Part shown: piece after piece, positions 1 through 12,859 of the stretch
Layout of the letters: each line of letters begins with the position of its first letter
How positions within the stretch are numbered: the stretch's first letter is position 1
DNA from: an uncultured Pseudomonadales bacterium
GTDB lineage: Bacteria > Pseudomonadota > Gammaproteobacteria > Pseudomonadales > Azotimanducaceae
Reading direction: 5' to 3'
NCBI GenBank assembly: GCA_905182155.1
Contig: CAJJAX010000041.1
Location: 1-39,294 of the forward strand
Length of the DNA stretch: 39,294 bases
The notes under the pieces: model-generated
The model's database searches: none
What the model was told of the DNA's origin: nothing
The model's input: the letters and a program-made list of their open reading frames with translations, nothing else
Program-made: the position numbers and the translations under genes

Positions 1-633
1 AGCCGGGTGATCATCAACTGCCCGCGACAGATAGAGATTAAATAAATAAGCCCGCATTGCAGACAAAACCATGTCCCGTTGTTTTAGACGGGCGAGCGGG
101 TTCTCAACGAGAACGGATGCCAGCTCTAAGTTACCGGCCTGAAACCCAAACCGTTGTTCCCCAAAATAATTGGGTACTGGCTGATCTGCCAAACGATCAA
201 GACTTGATTGCAAGCATCCTTCAACCGACCGTAACCGAAGCTTAAATCGGTTTCCCAGCAGGTCGCCTTTTCTTAATTTGCGTTGGGTCCGGCTGACCTG
301 CAGTACCTGAATCAAATCATCATTCAGACTCGTCCAATCTGGGGCTTCGCGACCGGGGAGGTGGCAGGTGAACGCTTGCTCGGAAATCGAATAACGATCT
401 TTACGCCCAGCATAGCCAACCTGTTGGTCTGGGACGCCCGCTAAGGCTGCGATTTGATAGGCCACCCAATGCGTATTGGTATCCTGCTTTCGAATCCTCA
501 GGTAACTGTGTTCACCCGCCTCACTGGCTGGCAAGGATAGCTCTTCGACCTGAAAATCTTCGCTGCGGGCGCGGATCACACCGCTCGCTTCGGGCGACCC
601 ATATAGCCGAGAAAAATCCAAAGAAAAGGTCAT
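1..633 (-). CDS. truD: tRNA pseudouridine synthase D (partial, cut by window edge)
   Basis: TruD converts U13 of tRNA-Glu to pseudouridine. The first 211 codons are in the window and stay open to base 1, so the C-terminal part is missing only because the window ends. The TruD signature GYAGRKDR, carrying the catalytic Asp, lies near residues 74-81; the [11 protein letters not shown] and NYFGEQRFG motifs follow. The ATG at 633 overlaps the ispF stop as ATGA, which fixes the start and suggests translational coupling. The order ispD-ispF-truD is the usual gammaproteobacterial one. Identification is firm. Confidence 0.95.
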   Translation of the reverse strand, partial: MTFSLDFSRLYGSPEASGVIRARSEDFQVEELSLPASEAGEHSYLRIRKQDTNTHWVAYQIAALAGVPDQQVGYAGRKDRYSISEQAFTCHLPGREAPDWTSLNDDLIQVLQVSRTQRKLRKGDLLGNRFKLRLRSVEGCLQSSLDRLADQPVPNYFGEQRFGFQAGNLELASVLVENPLARLKQRDMVLSAMRAYLFNLYLSRAVDDHPA

Positions 634-1121
634 GCCGGATCTGCCGCGAGCAATACAACGACTTGGGCTGCGAGCCCTTCACCCCGGCCAACAAACCCCA
701 GCTTTTCTGTGGTAGTGGCCTTCACGCTGACGCAGACCGGATCGATTTCTAGCAGTTCCGCAATCGCCGAGATCATCAAAGCGCGATAGGGTTTCACCTT
801 AGGTGCTTCGAGCAAGATCGTGGCATCCAAGTTAACAACCGAAAACCCCGCCTTGCGCATCAACCTGACAACGTCTTTGAGTAAATCCCGAGAGTCGGCA
901 TTTTGGTATAACGGATCCGTATCTGGAAATTGATGACCAATATCCTCTAACCCGAGGGCGCCCAGAATGGCATCCATCAATGCGTGCAATAAAACGTCCC
1001 CATCGGAATGCGCAATCACACCCCGATGATCCGGAATCGACACGCCACCCAAAGCAAACGCCGTAGCCGACCCATCGGGTGCAAAAGCATGCACATCAAA
1101 TCCCTGACCGATCCGCATCAT
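630..1121 (-). CDS. ispF: 2-C-methyl-D-erythritol 2,4-cyclodiphosphate synthase
   Basis: IspF cyclises CDP-ME 2-phosphate to ME-cPP in the MEP isoprenoid pathway. The N-terminal [12 protein letters not shown] motif supplies the metal-ligand Asp and His, and the conserved [17 protein letters not shown] segment follows. The C-terminal [14 protein letters not shown] is also typical. The frame is open back to 1145, but the family starts at the double Met at 1121/1118; the ATG at 1121 overlaps the ispD stop as ATGA, so 1121 was chosen. The resulting 163 residues match the usual size of about 160. Translationally coupled to ispD and truD. Confidence 0.95.
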   Translation of the reverse strand: MMRIGQGFDVHAFAPDGSATAFALGGVSIPDHRGVIAHSDGDVLLHALMDAILGALGLEDIGHQFPDTDPLYQNADSRDLLKDVVRLMRKAGFSVVNLDATILLEAPKVKPYRALMISAIAELLEIDPVCVSVKATTTEKLGFVGRGEGLAAQVVVLLAADPA

Positions 1122-1795
1122 GCCGACGCACCCTCTAGTATCCATCGCGCCATGGCTAAATCCTCACTGGTGGTAATCTTGAGATTATCCGCTCGCCCTT
1201 GACAGATTCTTGGAAAAATACCGAGCGATTCCACCGCGGATGCTTCATCGGTTGCCGTCGGCGCGGCGTGCAAGGCGCGCTTGAGCAATGCAAATTGGAA
1301 AATCTGGGGCGTTTGCGCCTGCCAAAGCGCGGCTCGGTCTACGGTTTCAGTAACCCGTTGGTCCTGCACCCGCTTCAAGGTATCAATGACCGGTACTGCC
1401 AATAGCGCACCTTCAGCATGGACTCGAGCCAGGTCAATCAATCGGTTAATGTCTGCGACCCGAACACAGGGCCGAACCGCATCATGGACTAAAATGAGAT
1501 CCTCATCACGGGCATCCAGGGCGCTGAGGGCGGACAACACCGATGCTGCACGATTGTCGCCGCCAATAACCCGATCAACCCCACTCAGGTTCAAATGATC
1601 AAACCAAGTATCCGCTGGGTGCAGCGCGACCACCAATTGATGCGGTGAAAGCTGACGCAGTTTGCCCAGGGTCACCCCAAGGACCGTTTGACCTGATTCG
1701 AGCTCAAGGTATTGCTTGGGCAAGGCAGAGCCCATGCGTTGACCGGTGCCGGCCGCAGGGACGACGACATACAGTCTCGAAGGCGGATTGTGCAT
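1118..1795 (-). CDS. ispD: 2-C-methyl-D-erythritol 4-phosphate cytidylyltransferase
   Basis: IspD couples CTP to MEP, giving CDP-ME in the MEP pathway. The 225-residue protein opens with the nucleotidyltransferase loop VVPAAGTGQRMG followed by LPKQYL. It also has LVHDAVRPCV (metal-binding Asp) and QTPQIF near residue 158, all diagnostic. The length matches the family. It follows ftsB by about 10 bases and overlaps ispF by 4, giving the order eno-ftsB-ispD-ispF-truD. Confidence 0.96.
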   Translation of the reverse strand: MHNPPSRLYVVVPAAGTGQRMGSALPKQYLELESGQTVLGVTLGKLRQLSPHQLVVALHPADTWFDHLNLSGVDRVIGGDNRAASVLSALSALDARDEDLILVHDAVRPCVRVADINRLIDLARVHAEGALLAVPVIDTLKRVQDQRVTETVDRAALWQAQTPQIFQFALLKRALHAAPTATDEASAVESLGIFPRICQGRADNLKITTSEDLAMARWILEGASA

Positions 1796-1804
1796 AAAGC
1801 GTAC

Positions 1805-3420
<1,616 letters not shown>

Positions 3421-3452
3421 TCAATATCGCCAGGTTGAATCCGGTTAATCCC

Positions 3453-4268
3453 TTAGCCGCCCGTTTTAACCACCGCATCGATGGCGACTAAGCGCTCTAA
3501 CAACGCCTTCATCTCGCCCAATGGCCAAGAATTTGGGCCATCGCTCAATGCCTGATCTGGGTTAGGGTGGGTTTCCATAAACAGACCCTGAACCCCGACC
3601 GCCGTTGCAGCCCGCGCCAAAACCGGCACCATTTCGCGTTGACCACCCGACGTCGCGCCCTGACCGCCTGGCAGCTGAACACTGTGGGTTGCATCAAAAA
3701 CAACTGGGCAACCCGTCGCCGCGAGGACAGGTAAGGCGCGCATATCCGAAACCAGATTATTATAGCCAAAGCTTGCGCCCCGCTCACAGACCATAATCTT
3801 GTCGTTACCCGTTGCCTTGGCTTTATCCACCACATGGGTCATATCCCAAGGCGCGAGGAACTGGCCTTTTTTGATATTGACCGGCAAACCAACGGCCGCA
3901 ACTTTTTGAATATAGTTGGTTTGGCGACACAAAAATGCAGGCGTTTGCAGCACCGAGACAACCTCTGCAACTTCATCAAGCGGCGTATCTTCATGGACGT
4001 CGGTTAAAACCGGCAGCCCCAAGGTATCCCGAACCGCTTGAAGTACTTTCAAACCCTCCGCGAGACCCGGTCCACGATAACTGTCCTTTGATGAGCGGTT
4101 GGCTTTGTCAAACGAGGATTTATAAATCAAGAAAATACCCAGTTGATCGCAAATTTCCTTAAGGGTGCCCGCCGTATCGAGCGCCATTTGCTCGCCCTCA
4201 ACAACGCAGGTGCCCGCAATCAGAAAAAACCGAGATTGTTCACTGACTTCAAATCCGCATAAATCCAT
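3453..4268 (-). CDS. kdsA: 3-deoxy-8-phosphooctulonate synthase (KDO-8-P synthase)
   Basis: KdsA condenses PEP with arabinose 5-phosphate to make KDO-8-phosphate for LPS inner core. The 271 residues include the IAGTC segment, [41 protein letters not shown] and [17 protein letters not shown]. The Cys of [10 protein letters not shown] sits where Escherichia coli KdsA has Asn. With the downstream His, Glu and Asp this matches the metal-dependent class; that class assignment is an inference from motif comparison. It lies between pyrG and eno, the standard gammaproteobacterial arrangement. Confidence 0.96.
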   Translation of the reverse strand: MDLCGFEVSEQSRFFLIAGTCVVEGEQMALDTAGTLKEICDQLGIFLIYKSSFDKANRSSKDSYRGPGLAEGLKVLQAVRDTLGLPVLTDVHEDTPLDEVAEVVSVLQTPAFLCRQTNYIQKVAAVGLPVNIKKGQFLAPWDMTHVVDKAKATGNDKIMVCERGASFGYNNLVSDMRALPVLAATGCPVVFDATHSVQLPGGQGATSGGQREMVPVLARAATAVGVQGLFMETHPNPDQALSDGPNSWPLGEMKALLERLVAIDAVVKTGG

Positions 4269-4327
4269 GCTATCTCTCGCTCTTAATACGCACGATCCGG
4301 TTTAGATTGTGGTTGCGTTCATTGGCC

Positions 4328-6055
<1,728 letters not shown>

Positions 6056-6076
6056 TCAATATAAATTCATCAACCC

Positions 6077-7381
6077 TTATTCGGCCCGGGCCAGGGTGAC
6101 GTGCCATCCAGCGCAATTATTGCCCACAGAAAAGCCTTCTGCGACCACTTGCTGCAAACCCCATTCTGGCATCGCGGGTATGGCAATCACCTCTGCATTC
6201 AACACAAGCAACGGCAACCTTTGCCTGACCCAATGCGGGACCTTCGCTTGCCGCAGGCGCTCAAGGATCCGCGCTTTTTGCCCTTTGAGACAGGCCAACC
6301 CTTGCTTATCCAGCGTCCAGACCAGACCGGAAATTGCCGAATTAATCCCGCCCAAACCCGACTCGGCAACGAGGGATACGCCCCCTAATTCTGCCGGGGT
6401 ATCGTCAAACGGCCAGGCCATCGGGATTTGCCGAGTCAGCGGGATGCCCGGAACAAAGACAAATTCGTTGCGATGACGGTGGTATTCGTGGCCCAGCACC
6501 GTAAGGCTTGCTGGCTCTTGTTGCTGGGAGGACCGCAACATCTGCCAACAGACTTGCAGTTGCGCTCGGGTGGGCGCGGCCTGGGCTGCGTCCATCACTT
6601 GGGTTTTGAGCACATTCAGCGCCCGGTCCTCGCCCAGTTGCCGAAGACCTGCGGCAGAATAGCCATTTGACGTCTGCAGTTTCAAAAGATCCTCTCGACC
6701 CAATGCCGTAAGCAATGATCGCGCGGTCTCATCACTGCGGATCTGGGACGCGAGTCGAGTCGACCAACCTTGGAAGCGCTGATCTAACAAAGGCGCCACA
6801 GCATGTCGAATGAAATTGCGATCATGGGTTTGATCGGCGTTACTGGCATCCGACACATAGGCAAGTTCGTGCGTCTGAACATAGGTTTCAAGGGCGGACC
6901 GAGCCACCCCAATCAGTGGCCGATAAAGCTGACCCGCGCCCAGCGGTCTCGTCTGAGGCATCCCAAGAAGGCCTGCCGCCCCATGCCCACGCAACAACTG
7001 AAAGAGGCCCGTTTCGGCTTGATCCTGCTGATGATGCGCCAGTAATAGGCAATCCCGTGGCCCAAGTATCGACACAAAGGCTTGATATCGCGCCACCCGC
7101 GCACTCGCTTCGAGACTCCCAGATAAGGCAACCTGAACCCGCTCACAAATCAATGGAATGGCGAAGCCCGCGCAGATTGCTTCACAATGCGCCTGCCAAG
7201 CATCTGCCTCAGGCTGCAGGCCGTGATTGATGTGGATCGCTTTGAGCGGCGGCCGGTTGGTCATATGAGCAACGCAATGCAAGAGCGCTGTGGAATCCAA
7301 CCCGCCACTAAAGCCAACGATCAAGCAACCGACGTCGGGACCGGTGATCGCTTGAATCGATGTTTCAGGCAGCAGGGACAT
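6077..7381 (-). CDS. tilS: tRNA(Ile)-lysidine synthase
   Basis: TilS attaches lysine to C34 of the CAU-anticodon tRNA-Ile, allowing AUA to be read as Ile. The 434 residues begin with the PP-loop ATP-binding motif GFSGGLDSTALLH near residues 23-35. AIHINHGLQPEAD and LLLAHHQQDQAET follow, both typical of TilS. The RNA-binding and C-terminal domains (after about 220) are more divergent, as usual. The start lies 5 bases downstream of the dnaE stop, so the two genes are probably cotranscribed. In many gammaproteobacteria accA sits between them; here it does not. Confidence 0.95.
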   Translation of the reverse strand: MSLLPETSIQAITGPDVGCLIVGFSGGLDSTALLHCVAHMTNRPPLKAIHINHGLQPEADAWQAHCEAICAGFAIPLICERVQVALSGSLEASARVARYQAFVSILGPRDCLLLAHHQQDQAETGLFQLLRGHGAAGLLGMPQTRPLGAGQLYRPLIGVARSALETYVQTHELAYVSDASNADQTHDRNFIRHAVAPLLDQRFQGWSTRLASQIRSDETARSLLTALGREDLLKLQTSNGYSAAGLRQLGEDRALNVLKTQVMDAAQAAPTRAQLQVCWQMLRSSQQQEPASLTVLGHEYHRHRNEFVFVPGIPLTRQIPMAWPFDDTPAELGGVSLVAESGLGGINSAISGLVWTLDKQGLACLKGQKARILERLRQAKVPHWVRQRLPLLVLNAEVIAIPAMPEWGLQQVVAEGFSVGNNCAGWHVTLARAE

Positions 7382-7386
7382 TCGCC

Positions 7387-8682
7387 TTAACCACCGCCAC
7401 CCTGCTGATGATAGTCGAGCCCGACTCGATCCGGCCCGAACTGCGCCCGAAGACCATCGAGCAGCTCATCGCTCGGTTTCACCCGCCACTGATCGCCCAA
7501 CTGCAGTTCTGCCGTTGCGCCTTCGGAGCAATAATCAATAATCACCGGGCATCCTGTTCGTTTTGGCTCCTGATGGAGACTTAATAAGCTGGCCAGGTTT
7601 TTAGAAAACTGCTCATCTAAACCCGCCTGATTGACCCGCACGGTCAGCCCTCGAAGTGACCGTTGGCGCGCCTCGACCAATGAAAAAACTTCTGTTGCGC
7701 GAACCCGCAACCCACCCGAAAAATCATCTTGGGCGACAGATCCTCGAACCACCAAGAGATTATCCTTACTGATTTTGTCTCGAGCCACTTCCAAAAGGTC
7801 AGAAAACACACCGACCTCAATCCGAGCAGTCCGATCATCCAGGGTCACAAAGACAATGGCGCCGCGCTGGGTTTTCATACTTCGCAAACCAACCACCCAA
7901 CCGGCAAAGAGTTGTTCGCTTTGGCTTGCGCGCAAATCGCTGATTCGAGTACTGGCGAAATACTTTAACTCACTGCGATAGACGTCGATGGGATGCCCTG
8001 TTAAGTACAAGCCGAGGGCTTCTTTCTCCCGAGCCAAACGGCTCGCCATCGTCAGGACATTGCCGCTTTCGATTTGATCAATGCAAACCGGATCCGTTGA
8101 AACCGGCTCAAGCACGCCAAACAAGTCGGTATGACCCGCTTCTTGATTGCGAGCCGTTTGTTCCGCAATCTGCAGCGCCTCCTCCTGATGTTTCAGTAAC
8201 CAGCCGCGACTGCCGTCAATGCCATCCTTGGCACTCGCGGCGTCCGGCGCCAAATGATCCAACGCACCAGCATGGATGAGGGCTTCGAGCGACCGCCGAT
8301 TCAGTCGCTTAACCTCGACGCGATGGCAGAAGTCATACAGGTCTTTAAAGGCTTCGGATTGCCTGGCCTGAACCAACGCCTCTATGGGCCCTTCGCCAAG
8401 CCCCTTAATCGCCCCCAAGCCATAGACCAAATGCGTCTTGGATTGCGCCACGAATCGATGCGCGCCATTGGTGACACTCGGCGGATCCAGTACCAGCCCC
8501 ATTTCTCGGCACTCTTCGACATTAATCACAATCTTGTCGGTGTTTTGCATGTCGGCGGACATCACCGCCGCCATGAAATCAGCGGGATAATAGTGTTTCA
8601 GCCAGGCCGTCTGATAGGCAACGAGGGCGTAGCAAACCGAATGGGGCTTATTGAAACCATAGCCTGCAAATTTCTCCATCAA
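7387..8682 (-). CDS. dnaE: DNA polymerase III alpha subunit, C-terminal piece (after in-frame stop)
   Basis: This is the C-terminal third of DnaE, the replicative polymerase subunit. It resumes in the same frame as the middle piece directly after the TGA at 8701-8703. Recognisable order: EKFAGYGFNKPHS with YALVAYQTAWLKHYYPADFMAAVM (end of fingers), a helix-hairpin-helix region around LNRRSLEALIHAGALD, and an OB-fold domain around GWVVGLRSMKTQRGAIVFVTLDDRTARIEV. Open-frame family sequence (NSDIFDL) already begins right after the stop, upstream of the first start-like codon. As written it would not be joined to the rest, so it is a broken piece or a sequence error. Confidence 0.85.
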   Translation of the reverse strand: MMEKFAGYGFNKPHSVCYALVAYQTAWLKHYYPADFMAAVMSADMQNTDKIVINVEECREMGLVLDPPSVTNGAHRFVAQSKTHLVYGLGAIKGLGEGPIEALVQARQSEAFKDLYDFCHRVEVKRLNRRSLEALIHAGALDHLAPDAASAKDGIDGSRGWLLKHQEEALQIAEQTARNQEAGHTDLFGVLEPVSTDPVCIDQIESGNVLTMASRLAREKEALGLYLTGHPIDVYRSELKYFASTRISDLRASQSEQLFAGWVVGLRSMKTQRGAIVFVTLDDRTARIEVGVFSDLLEVARDKISKDNLLVVRGSVAQDDFSGGLRVRATEVFSLVEARQRSLRGLTVRVNQAGLDEQFSKNLASLLSLHQEPKRTGCPVIIDYCSEGATAELQLGDQWRVKPSDELLDGLRAQFGPDRVGLDYHQQGGGG

Positions 8683-8700
8683 ATCAAAGATATCTGAATT

Positions 8701-9786
8701 TCAAGAGGTATTATTCATTGCGCCGTCTACAAAAGCCTGCCGCTGTTTGGCCATTTCTTCGGGTTTCTTTTTACCCATGGCCCGTCGCAACAAATCTGCA
8801 TCACCAAGAGTATAATCAGCAAGCACCTGAGCAATCTGCATCACTTGCTCCTGATACAGCATGACCCCATAGGTGTCCTGAAGGACCTCTTTTAAGCTGG
8901 GATGAAGATAATCAACCTCATCGAGCCCATGCTTTCGTCGAATAAAATCATCGGCGAGTTGTAGTGGCCCCGGCCGAAACAATGCAACCAACGCAACAAT
9001 ATCGGCAAACCGGTTGGGCTTAACCCGCTTCATGAGGTCCTTCATGCCGCGGGATTCGAGCTGAAACACCGCCGTTGTCTTGGCGGACTGAAGGTCCTGG
9101 TAAATCGCCGGGTCCTCCAAAAACAAGGTATCAATGTCGACTAAAGGCTCGCCAGCAAGCGTTAGACGCTGGTTAATACTTTTGACCGCGTTATCAATGA
9201 TGGTCAGGGTTCGCAAACCAAGGAAATCAAACTTGACCAACCCGGCCTGCTCAACATCGTTCATATCAAACTGGGTCATTAACCCGCCGCCAGACTCGTC
9301 ACTGTAGGTCGGTGAAAAATCTGTCAGCCGGGTCGGCGCGATCACCACACCACCGGCATGACGCCCAACATTTCTAGCAAGGCCTTCTAGTTTGAACGCC
9401 ATTTCCATAATTTCTTCGGCTTCATCGCTTGCTCGAACGAATTCGGATAGAAGCGGCTCTTCTTCCATGGCCCGGGTCAGGGTCATACCCGGCTCAAAGG
9501 GGATCAGCTTGGAGAGCTTATCGGCGAGTCCATAGGACTTGCCTTGCACCCTTGCAACATCGCGAACCACCGCTTTGGCGGCCATGGTGCCAAAGGTGAT
9601 AATTTGCGACACCGACTCATAGCCATACCGCTCGGTCACATGTTGAATGACGCGGTCACGGCCATCCATACAGAAATCGATGTCAAAATCCGGCAAGGAG
9701 ACCCGCTCTGGATTCAAAAATCGCTCAAAAAGTAGGTTATATTCAATAGGATCTAAGTCGGTAATACCTAAGCTATAAGCCACCAA
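8701..9786 (-). CDS. dnaE: DNA polymerase III alpha subunit, middle piece (palm and fingers)
   Basis: This piece holds the polymerase active site. [13 protein letters not shown] begins at 9786, where the N-terminal piece leaves frame; the catalytic aspartates appear in PDFDIDFC and the third in [39 protein letters not shown] and [16 protein letters not shown] follow. The frame is open back to 9846, but those first 20 residues are out-of-frame sequence of the N-terminal part. FRPGPLQ is followed directly by LADDF where the family has SGMVDDF, a net loss of two residues near 8953-8958. It ends at an in-frame TGA after MNNTS, where about three residues also appear to be missing. Confidence 0.85.
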   Translation of the reverse strand: MVAYSLGITDLDPIEYNLLFERFLNPERVSLPDFDIDFCMDGRDRVIQHVTERYGYESVSQIITFGTMAAKAVVRDVARVQGKSYGLADKLSKLIPFEPGMTLTRAMEEEPLLSEFVRASDEAEEIMEMAFKLEGLARNVGRHAGGVVIAPTRLTDFSPTYSDESGGGLMTQFDMNDVEQAGLVKFDFLGLRTLTIIDNAVKSINQRLTLAGEPLVDIDTLFLEDPAIYQDLQSAKTTAVFQLESRGMKDLMKRVKPNRFADIVALVALFRPGPLQLADDFIRRKHGLDEVDYLHPSLKEVLQDTYGVMLYQEQVMQIAQVLADYTLGDADLLRRAMGKKKPEEMAKQRQAFVDGAMNNTS

Positions 9787-10895
9787 ATGGAGCCGGCACC
9801 GGAGCCACGACCTGGCCCGACGGGAATACCGTTGTCTTTCGACCATTGGATAAACTCCATCACGATTAAGAAATAACCTGGGAACCCCATGCTATTGATG
9901 ACATTTAACTCGAAGGCTAAGCGATCAAAATAGCGCTGTTGCCAGGCTTCCTCGGCTGGCTTTTTGGCGTCGCTAAATTTTTGGAATCGATCCTCAAGAC
10001 CGGTTCTTGCAACTGTCTCCAAAAACCCTGCCATGGTCTGACCTTCCGGCACCGGGTACTCGGGCAAAAAGGACTCCCCCAGACGCAAGGTCACCGAGCA
10101 GCGGGTTGCGATTCGACGCGTGTTTTCGATCGCCTCGGGCAGATCCGAAAACAACTGGGCCATCTCATCAGCGCTTTTAAAATATTGGGCTTGGCTGTAG
10201 CGTTTCTCGCGGCGTGGGTCATCTAGCGCCCGCCCTTGATGAATACAAACTCGGACCTCGTGGGCCTCAAATTCATCCGCCTTCAAAAATCGAACATCGT
10301 TTGTTGCAACGAGCGGCAGACCCAGTTTAATCGACAACTGAACCGCGCCCGCGACATGACGCTCATCATGGGTGCGGCCGAGTCTTTGAACCTCTAGGTA
10401 ATACCCCTCTGGAAACAGTTCCTGCCAAAGCGTGGCGCGACGAGCGGCCTCATCGAACTGTCCGGACACAATGGCTTTGCCCACATCGCCGTCTGCAGCG
10501 GCGGACAGTGCGATCAGACCCTCTGAATCGGCTTGAATCCAAGCCCGCTTTAAAATCATTCGACCGTTGTGATGATTCTCGGAATAGCCGCGAGACAGCA
10601 ACCGACTGAGCGCTTTGTAACCCGATTGCCGCTGGGCGATCAGAACCAGGAGCGAAGGCTCTGCCGCAGGATCCAGATCCTCGACCCAGACATCGCACGC
10701 AATGATCGGTTTGATCCCTCTAGCGGTCGCCGCTTTATAAAACTTAACCAACCCGAAGAGGTTATTGAGATCGCTGGTTGCAACGGCCGGCATAGCGCCA
10801 GACCGGGTGGCGTCGATTAACGGTTTGATTCGGACCGTTCCGTCCACCAGCGCATATTCTGTATGTACGCGAAGATGAACGAAGGATTGGGTCAT
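9768..10895 (-). CDS. dnaE: DNA polymerase III alpha subunit, N-terminal piece (PHP domain)
   Basis: The N-terminal 370 or so residues of DnaE begin [15 protein letters not shown], the PHP domain opening, with [10 protein letters not shown] later. They run to the conserved palm loop [11 protein letters not shown]. There the reading frame is lost: the next codons give IWWLIA and a stop, while [13 protein letters not shown] continues in another frame. The shift equals two extra bases, or one missing, around 9784-9788. All pieces together span 3509 bases, close to the usual gene length of about 1160 codons. dnaE is normally essential, so a sequence error, suppression or a second copy elsewhere is expected. 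Confidence 0.87.
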   Translation of the reverse strand: MTQSFVHLRVHTEYALVDGTVRIKPLIDATRSGAMPAVATSDLNNLFGLVKFYKAATARGIKPIIACDVWVEDLDPAAEPSLLVLIAQRQSGYKALSRLLSRGYSENHHNGRMILKRAWIQADSEGLIALSAAADGDVGKAIVSGQFDEAARRATLWQELFPEGYYLEVQRLGRTHDERHVAGAVQLSIKLGLPLVATNDVRFLKADEFEAHEVRVCIHQGRALDDPRREKRYSQAQYFKSADEMAQLFSDLPEAIENTRRIATRCSVTLRLGESFLPEYPVPEGQTMAGFLETVARTGLEDRFQKFSDAKKPAEEAWQQRYFDRLAFELNVINSMGFPGYFLIVMEFIQWSKDNGIPVGPGRGSGAGSIWWLIA

Positions 10896-10991
10896 GACAT
10901 CGAATCAACGTAAGAACGGACTGATCTCATCATATACGAGAAATCATCAGACAAAAATGTTTCCCCCTCAGCGGGACCGTTTTGCGCTGAA

Positions 10992-11939
10992 TTAATCGAT
11001 CACCTCAAAGGTCAAGCCTGCGTTTTTGATTAACCGGGTAATCAATTCAGGACCCATGGCGACGGCCGGGGTCAAGATGCCGCCAGGTCCATCTAACGGG
11101 TCTCGAGCTAGACAAACAGCGGCCTCGGCAATCATTTTGGCTGTGCCGCCATAGCCGGGGTCTCGATCACCCGTCACCCGAACTTGAATTTGCCCTGAAT
11201 TCGGACCCTTGGGTGTGGTGCCATGCAGAATAATCTCAAAAAACCCGGCCTCTCGTTTTGCACGATCTGGCCCTTCACCCGGCTTCGGCAAAAACCTCGC
11301 CAGTAAACGCCGCGTCGGACCCATCGCTGATAACAGCATGCCAACCCAAGTTCCGATCGAGGCCATTAGCGCTTTCAAAAAACCGGTCGGCCCAGCCCCG
11401 ATCAACGTGCCCTCTTCATAGGCAAAGCCCGGCCCATACGGCATGCCTAACAAGGCATGACTGCGGCGCACGACTCGGGTGTTAATGCCGGCCATCACAA
11501 ACGGGCCGACCCACTGGCCCAACACCTCGTCATAAAGCGGCGCCGCCGCCTCATTCTCATCCTGTCCTGTTACGGTATTGAGTGGATTCAGTGCATAAGG
11601 GTCTGCCAAAACCGTGAGCAATTGCGGATTCTCGGCAACCTCATCCATCATATTCAGCATGCTGGCAACCGTGCCACCACTGACACCGCCTGCGGCGCTG
11701 ACCAAGCGATACTTAACTTGCTCTGCAGGCTGACCCAGGCGCTCTTGAATCGCGCCTTGCAGAAAATGCACCCCTAAATCTGACGGGATACTGTCAAAAC
11801 CGCAGGTATGAACTATTCTCGCGCCGCTGGCCACAGCTTCGTCCTGGTGCTTGGTGATCATCTCGCGCATCCAGTGAACCTCACCGGTGAGGTCGCAGTA
11901 ATGCGTGCCCTGCTCAGCACAAGCTGCAACAACCGCCTC
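10992..11939 (-). CDS. saccharopine dehydrogenase-like reductase, C-terminal piece (frameshifted)
   Basis: This is the larger part of a saccharopine dehydrogenase / trans-acting enoyl reductase family protein. Family sequence begins at EAVVAACAEQGTHYCDLTGE (11939) and continues through IVHTCGFDSIPSDLGV, the most characteristic stretch. It ends with ARDPLDGPGGILTPAVAMGPELITRL, also typical of the family. The frame is open further back to 12038, but that segment is out-of-frame N-terminal sequence. The N-terminal Rossmann part lies in another frame at 11858-12235. The substrate cannot be told from sequence; these proteins are often annotated as NAD(P)-binding oxidoreductases of unknown role. 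Confidence 0.8.
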   Translation of the reverse strand, partial: EAVVAACAEQGTHYCDLTGEVHWMREMITKHQDEAVASGARIVHTCGFDSIPSDLGVHFLQGAIQERLGQPAEQVKYRLVSAAGGVSGGTVASMLNMMDEVAENPQLLTVLADPYALNPLNTVTGQDENEAAAPLYDEVLGQWVGPFVMAGINTRVVRRSHALLGMPYGPGFAYEEGTLIGAGPTGFLKALMASIGTWVGMLLSAMGPTRRLLARFLPKPGEGPDRAKREAGFFEIILHGTTPKGPNSGQIQVRVTGDRDPGYGGTAKMIAEAAVCLARDPLDGPGGILTPAVAMGPELITRLIKNAGLTFEVID

Positions 11940-12235
11940 CCATACAGCGCGTAGGGCCCAACGGTGCTGAGCACAACTCGAGTCTTGGCAACCAGGGCAT
12001 CTAAGGCGGCTCGATCTGAGCCATCCGCAAGCAAACAAGGCACCTTGTCGCAGCCGACCTCGTCAATGACCGCTTTGAGTTTATCGGCATCCCGGCCAGC
12101 AATGGCCCAGGTCAATTGATCGGTCTGATTGCCGTAGGTCTGATGTAAATATTCCACAACGATCTTACCCGTGAATCCCGTTGCGCCCCACACGATGACG
12201 TCGAATTCTGTTGGGTTTGCGTTCTGATCGTCCAT
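11858..12235 (-). CDS. saccharopine dehydrogenase-like reductase, N-terminal piece (frameshifted)
   Basis: The N-terminal NAD(P)-binding part starts FDVIVWGATGFTGKIVVEYL, with the glycine-rich GATGFTG loop. AIAGRDADKL and VVLSTVGPYALYG follow. After GPYALYG the frame reads out of family. One extra G in the GGG run at minus-strand 11939-11941 would restore GEAVVAACAEQG and join it to the C-terminal piece. That would give one protein of about 414 residues spanning 12235-10992. The ATG at 12235 has a GGAGG ribosome site about 5 bases upstream. Whether the lost G is real or a homopolymer error cannot be decided here. Confidence 0.82.
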   Translation of the reverse strand: MDDQNANPTEFDVIVWGATGFTGKIVVEYLHQTYGNQTDQLTWAIAGRDADKLKAVIDEVGCDKVPCLLADGSDRAALDALVAKTRVVLSTVGPYALYGRRLLQLVLSRARITATSPVRFTGCAR

Positions 12236-12544
12236 GACTGCCTCCAGCGATGATTGGTTCTTATTTTTTACTCGCCCAGTATACGCTTTATCAACCGTCG
12301 ACGGCGCTTATCGAGTCGTGATTCTCGGGTGCATGCTTTTCAGAGCGGCAACCCAGTCCGCGAGGACCGCCTTCATCATTTTGCGTGAGTGATCTGAGCA
12401 ACCAGACCCAGAATGCCTGCATACTGGGTTCAGCATGCGCCCTTTCGAAGTCAGTCAAAGCAGCCGCTTTTGCGACCATTTCGCTGATCTTAAAAACCGA
12501 CTACAGTGTCACGGTGATATCTGATCTGCCTAGGGAGGCTCTCG
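12236..12544. other. divergent intergenic region, no gene supported
   Basis: This 309-base gap separates the saccharopine-dehydrogenase-like gene (leftward) from the ggt-like gene (rightward), so it should carry both promoters. A 62-codon open frame on the minus strand (12291-12479) resembles nothing I recognise and has no clear ribosome site. The rightward gene has a GGGAGG ribosome site at about 12532-12537. I see no convincing operator or terminator. Confidence 0.5.
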
Positions 12545-12859
12545 ATGACAGCGCTGACAACACAAGAAAGCTGGACGCTCACGAAACCCTCGGTACGCGG
12601 CGCCTCCGGCATGGTTGCAAGCCAACACTATTTGGCCACAGAAGTTGGTGTGTCGGTTTTAAAAGACGGCGGCAACGCCATTGATGCGGCCATCGCAACC
12701 GGGTTGATGCTCGGTGTGGTTGAACCTTGGATGAGTGGTTATGGCGGCGGTGGTTACCTGCTGGCTTACTTGAAGGCAGAAGACCGGGTTGTTCAAGTCG
12801 AGTTTGGGATGCGGGCACCCTTTGCCAGCAATGCCTTGGATTACCCCCCTCGCCGATGA
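12545..12859 (+). CDS. gamma-glutamyltransferase family protein, N-terminal piece (frameshifted)
   Basis: The N-terminal about 100 residues of a GGT-family Ntn hydrolase. GASGMVASQHYLATEVGVSVLKDGGNAIDAAIA is the standard opening, and GGGGYLLAYL and EFGMRAP follow. The start at 12545 is supported by a GGGAGG ribosome site. After NALDYP the frame ends at a spurious TGA. With five rather than six C residues at 12844-12849, the sequence would continue as LADDGSNSSDAFNWPKV in the next piece. The combined gene is about 1570 bases, normal for the family. Confidence 0.85.
   Translation: MTALTTQESWTLTKPSVRGASGMVASQHYLATEVGVSVLKDGGNAIDAAIATGLMLGVVEPWMSGYGGGGYLLAYLKAEDRVVQVEFGMRAPFASNALDYPPRR

Noticed and set aside
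8701-8703. TGA recoded as an amino acid in dnaE
   Set aside because: TGA is the clear stop of many intact genes here (ispD, ispF, eno, ccm overlaps), so a changed code is not supported, and no selenocysteine site is expected in DnaE.
9768-9846. Intein or intron explaining the first dnaE break
   Set aside because: The two pieces join directly at GSGAGS/LVAYSLG with no inserted coding block; only a couple of bases are involved.
12291-12479. 62-codon minus-strand frame upstream of the saccharopine-dehydrogenase-like gene
   Set aside because: No ribosome site, no recognised domain, and it lies in a divergent promoter region.
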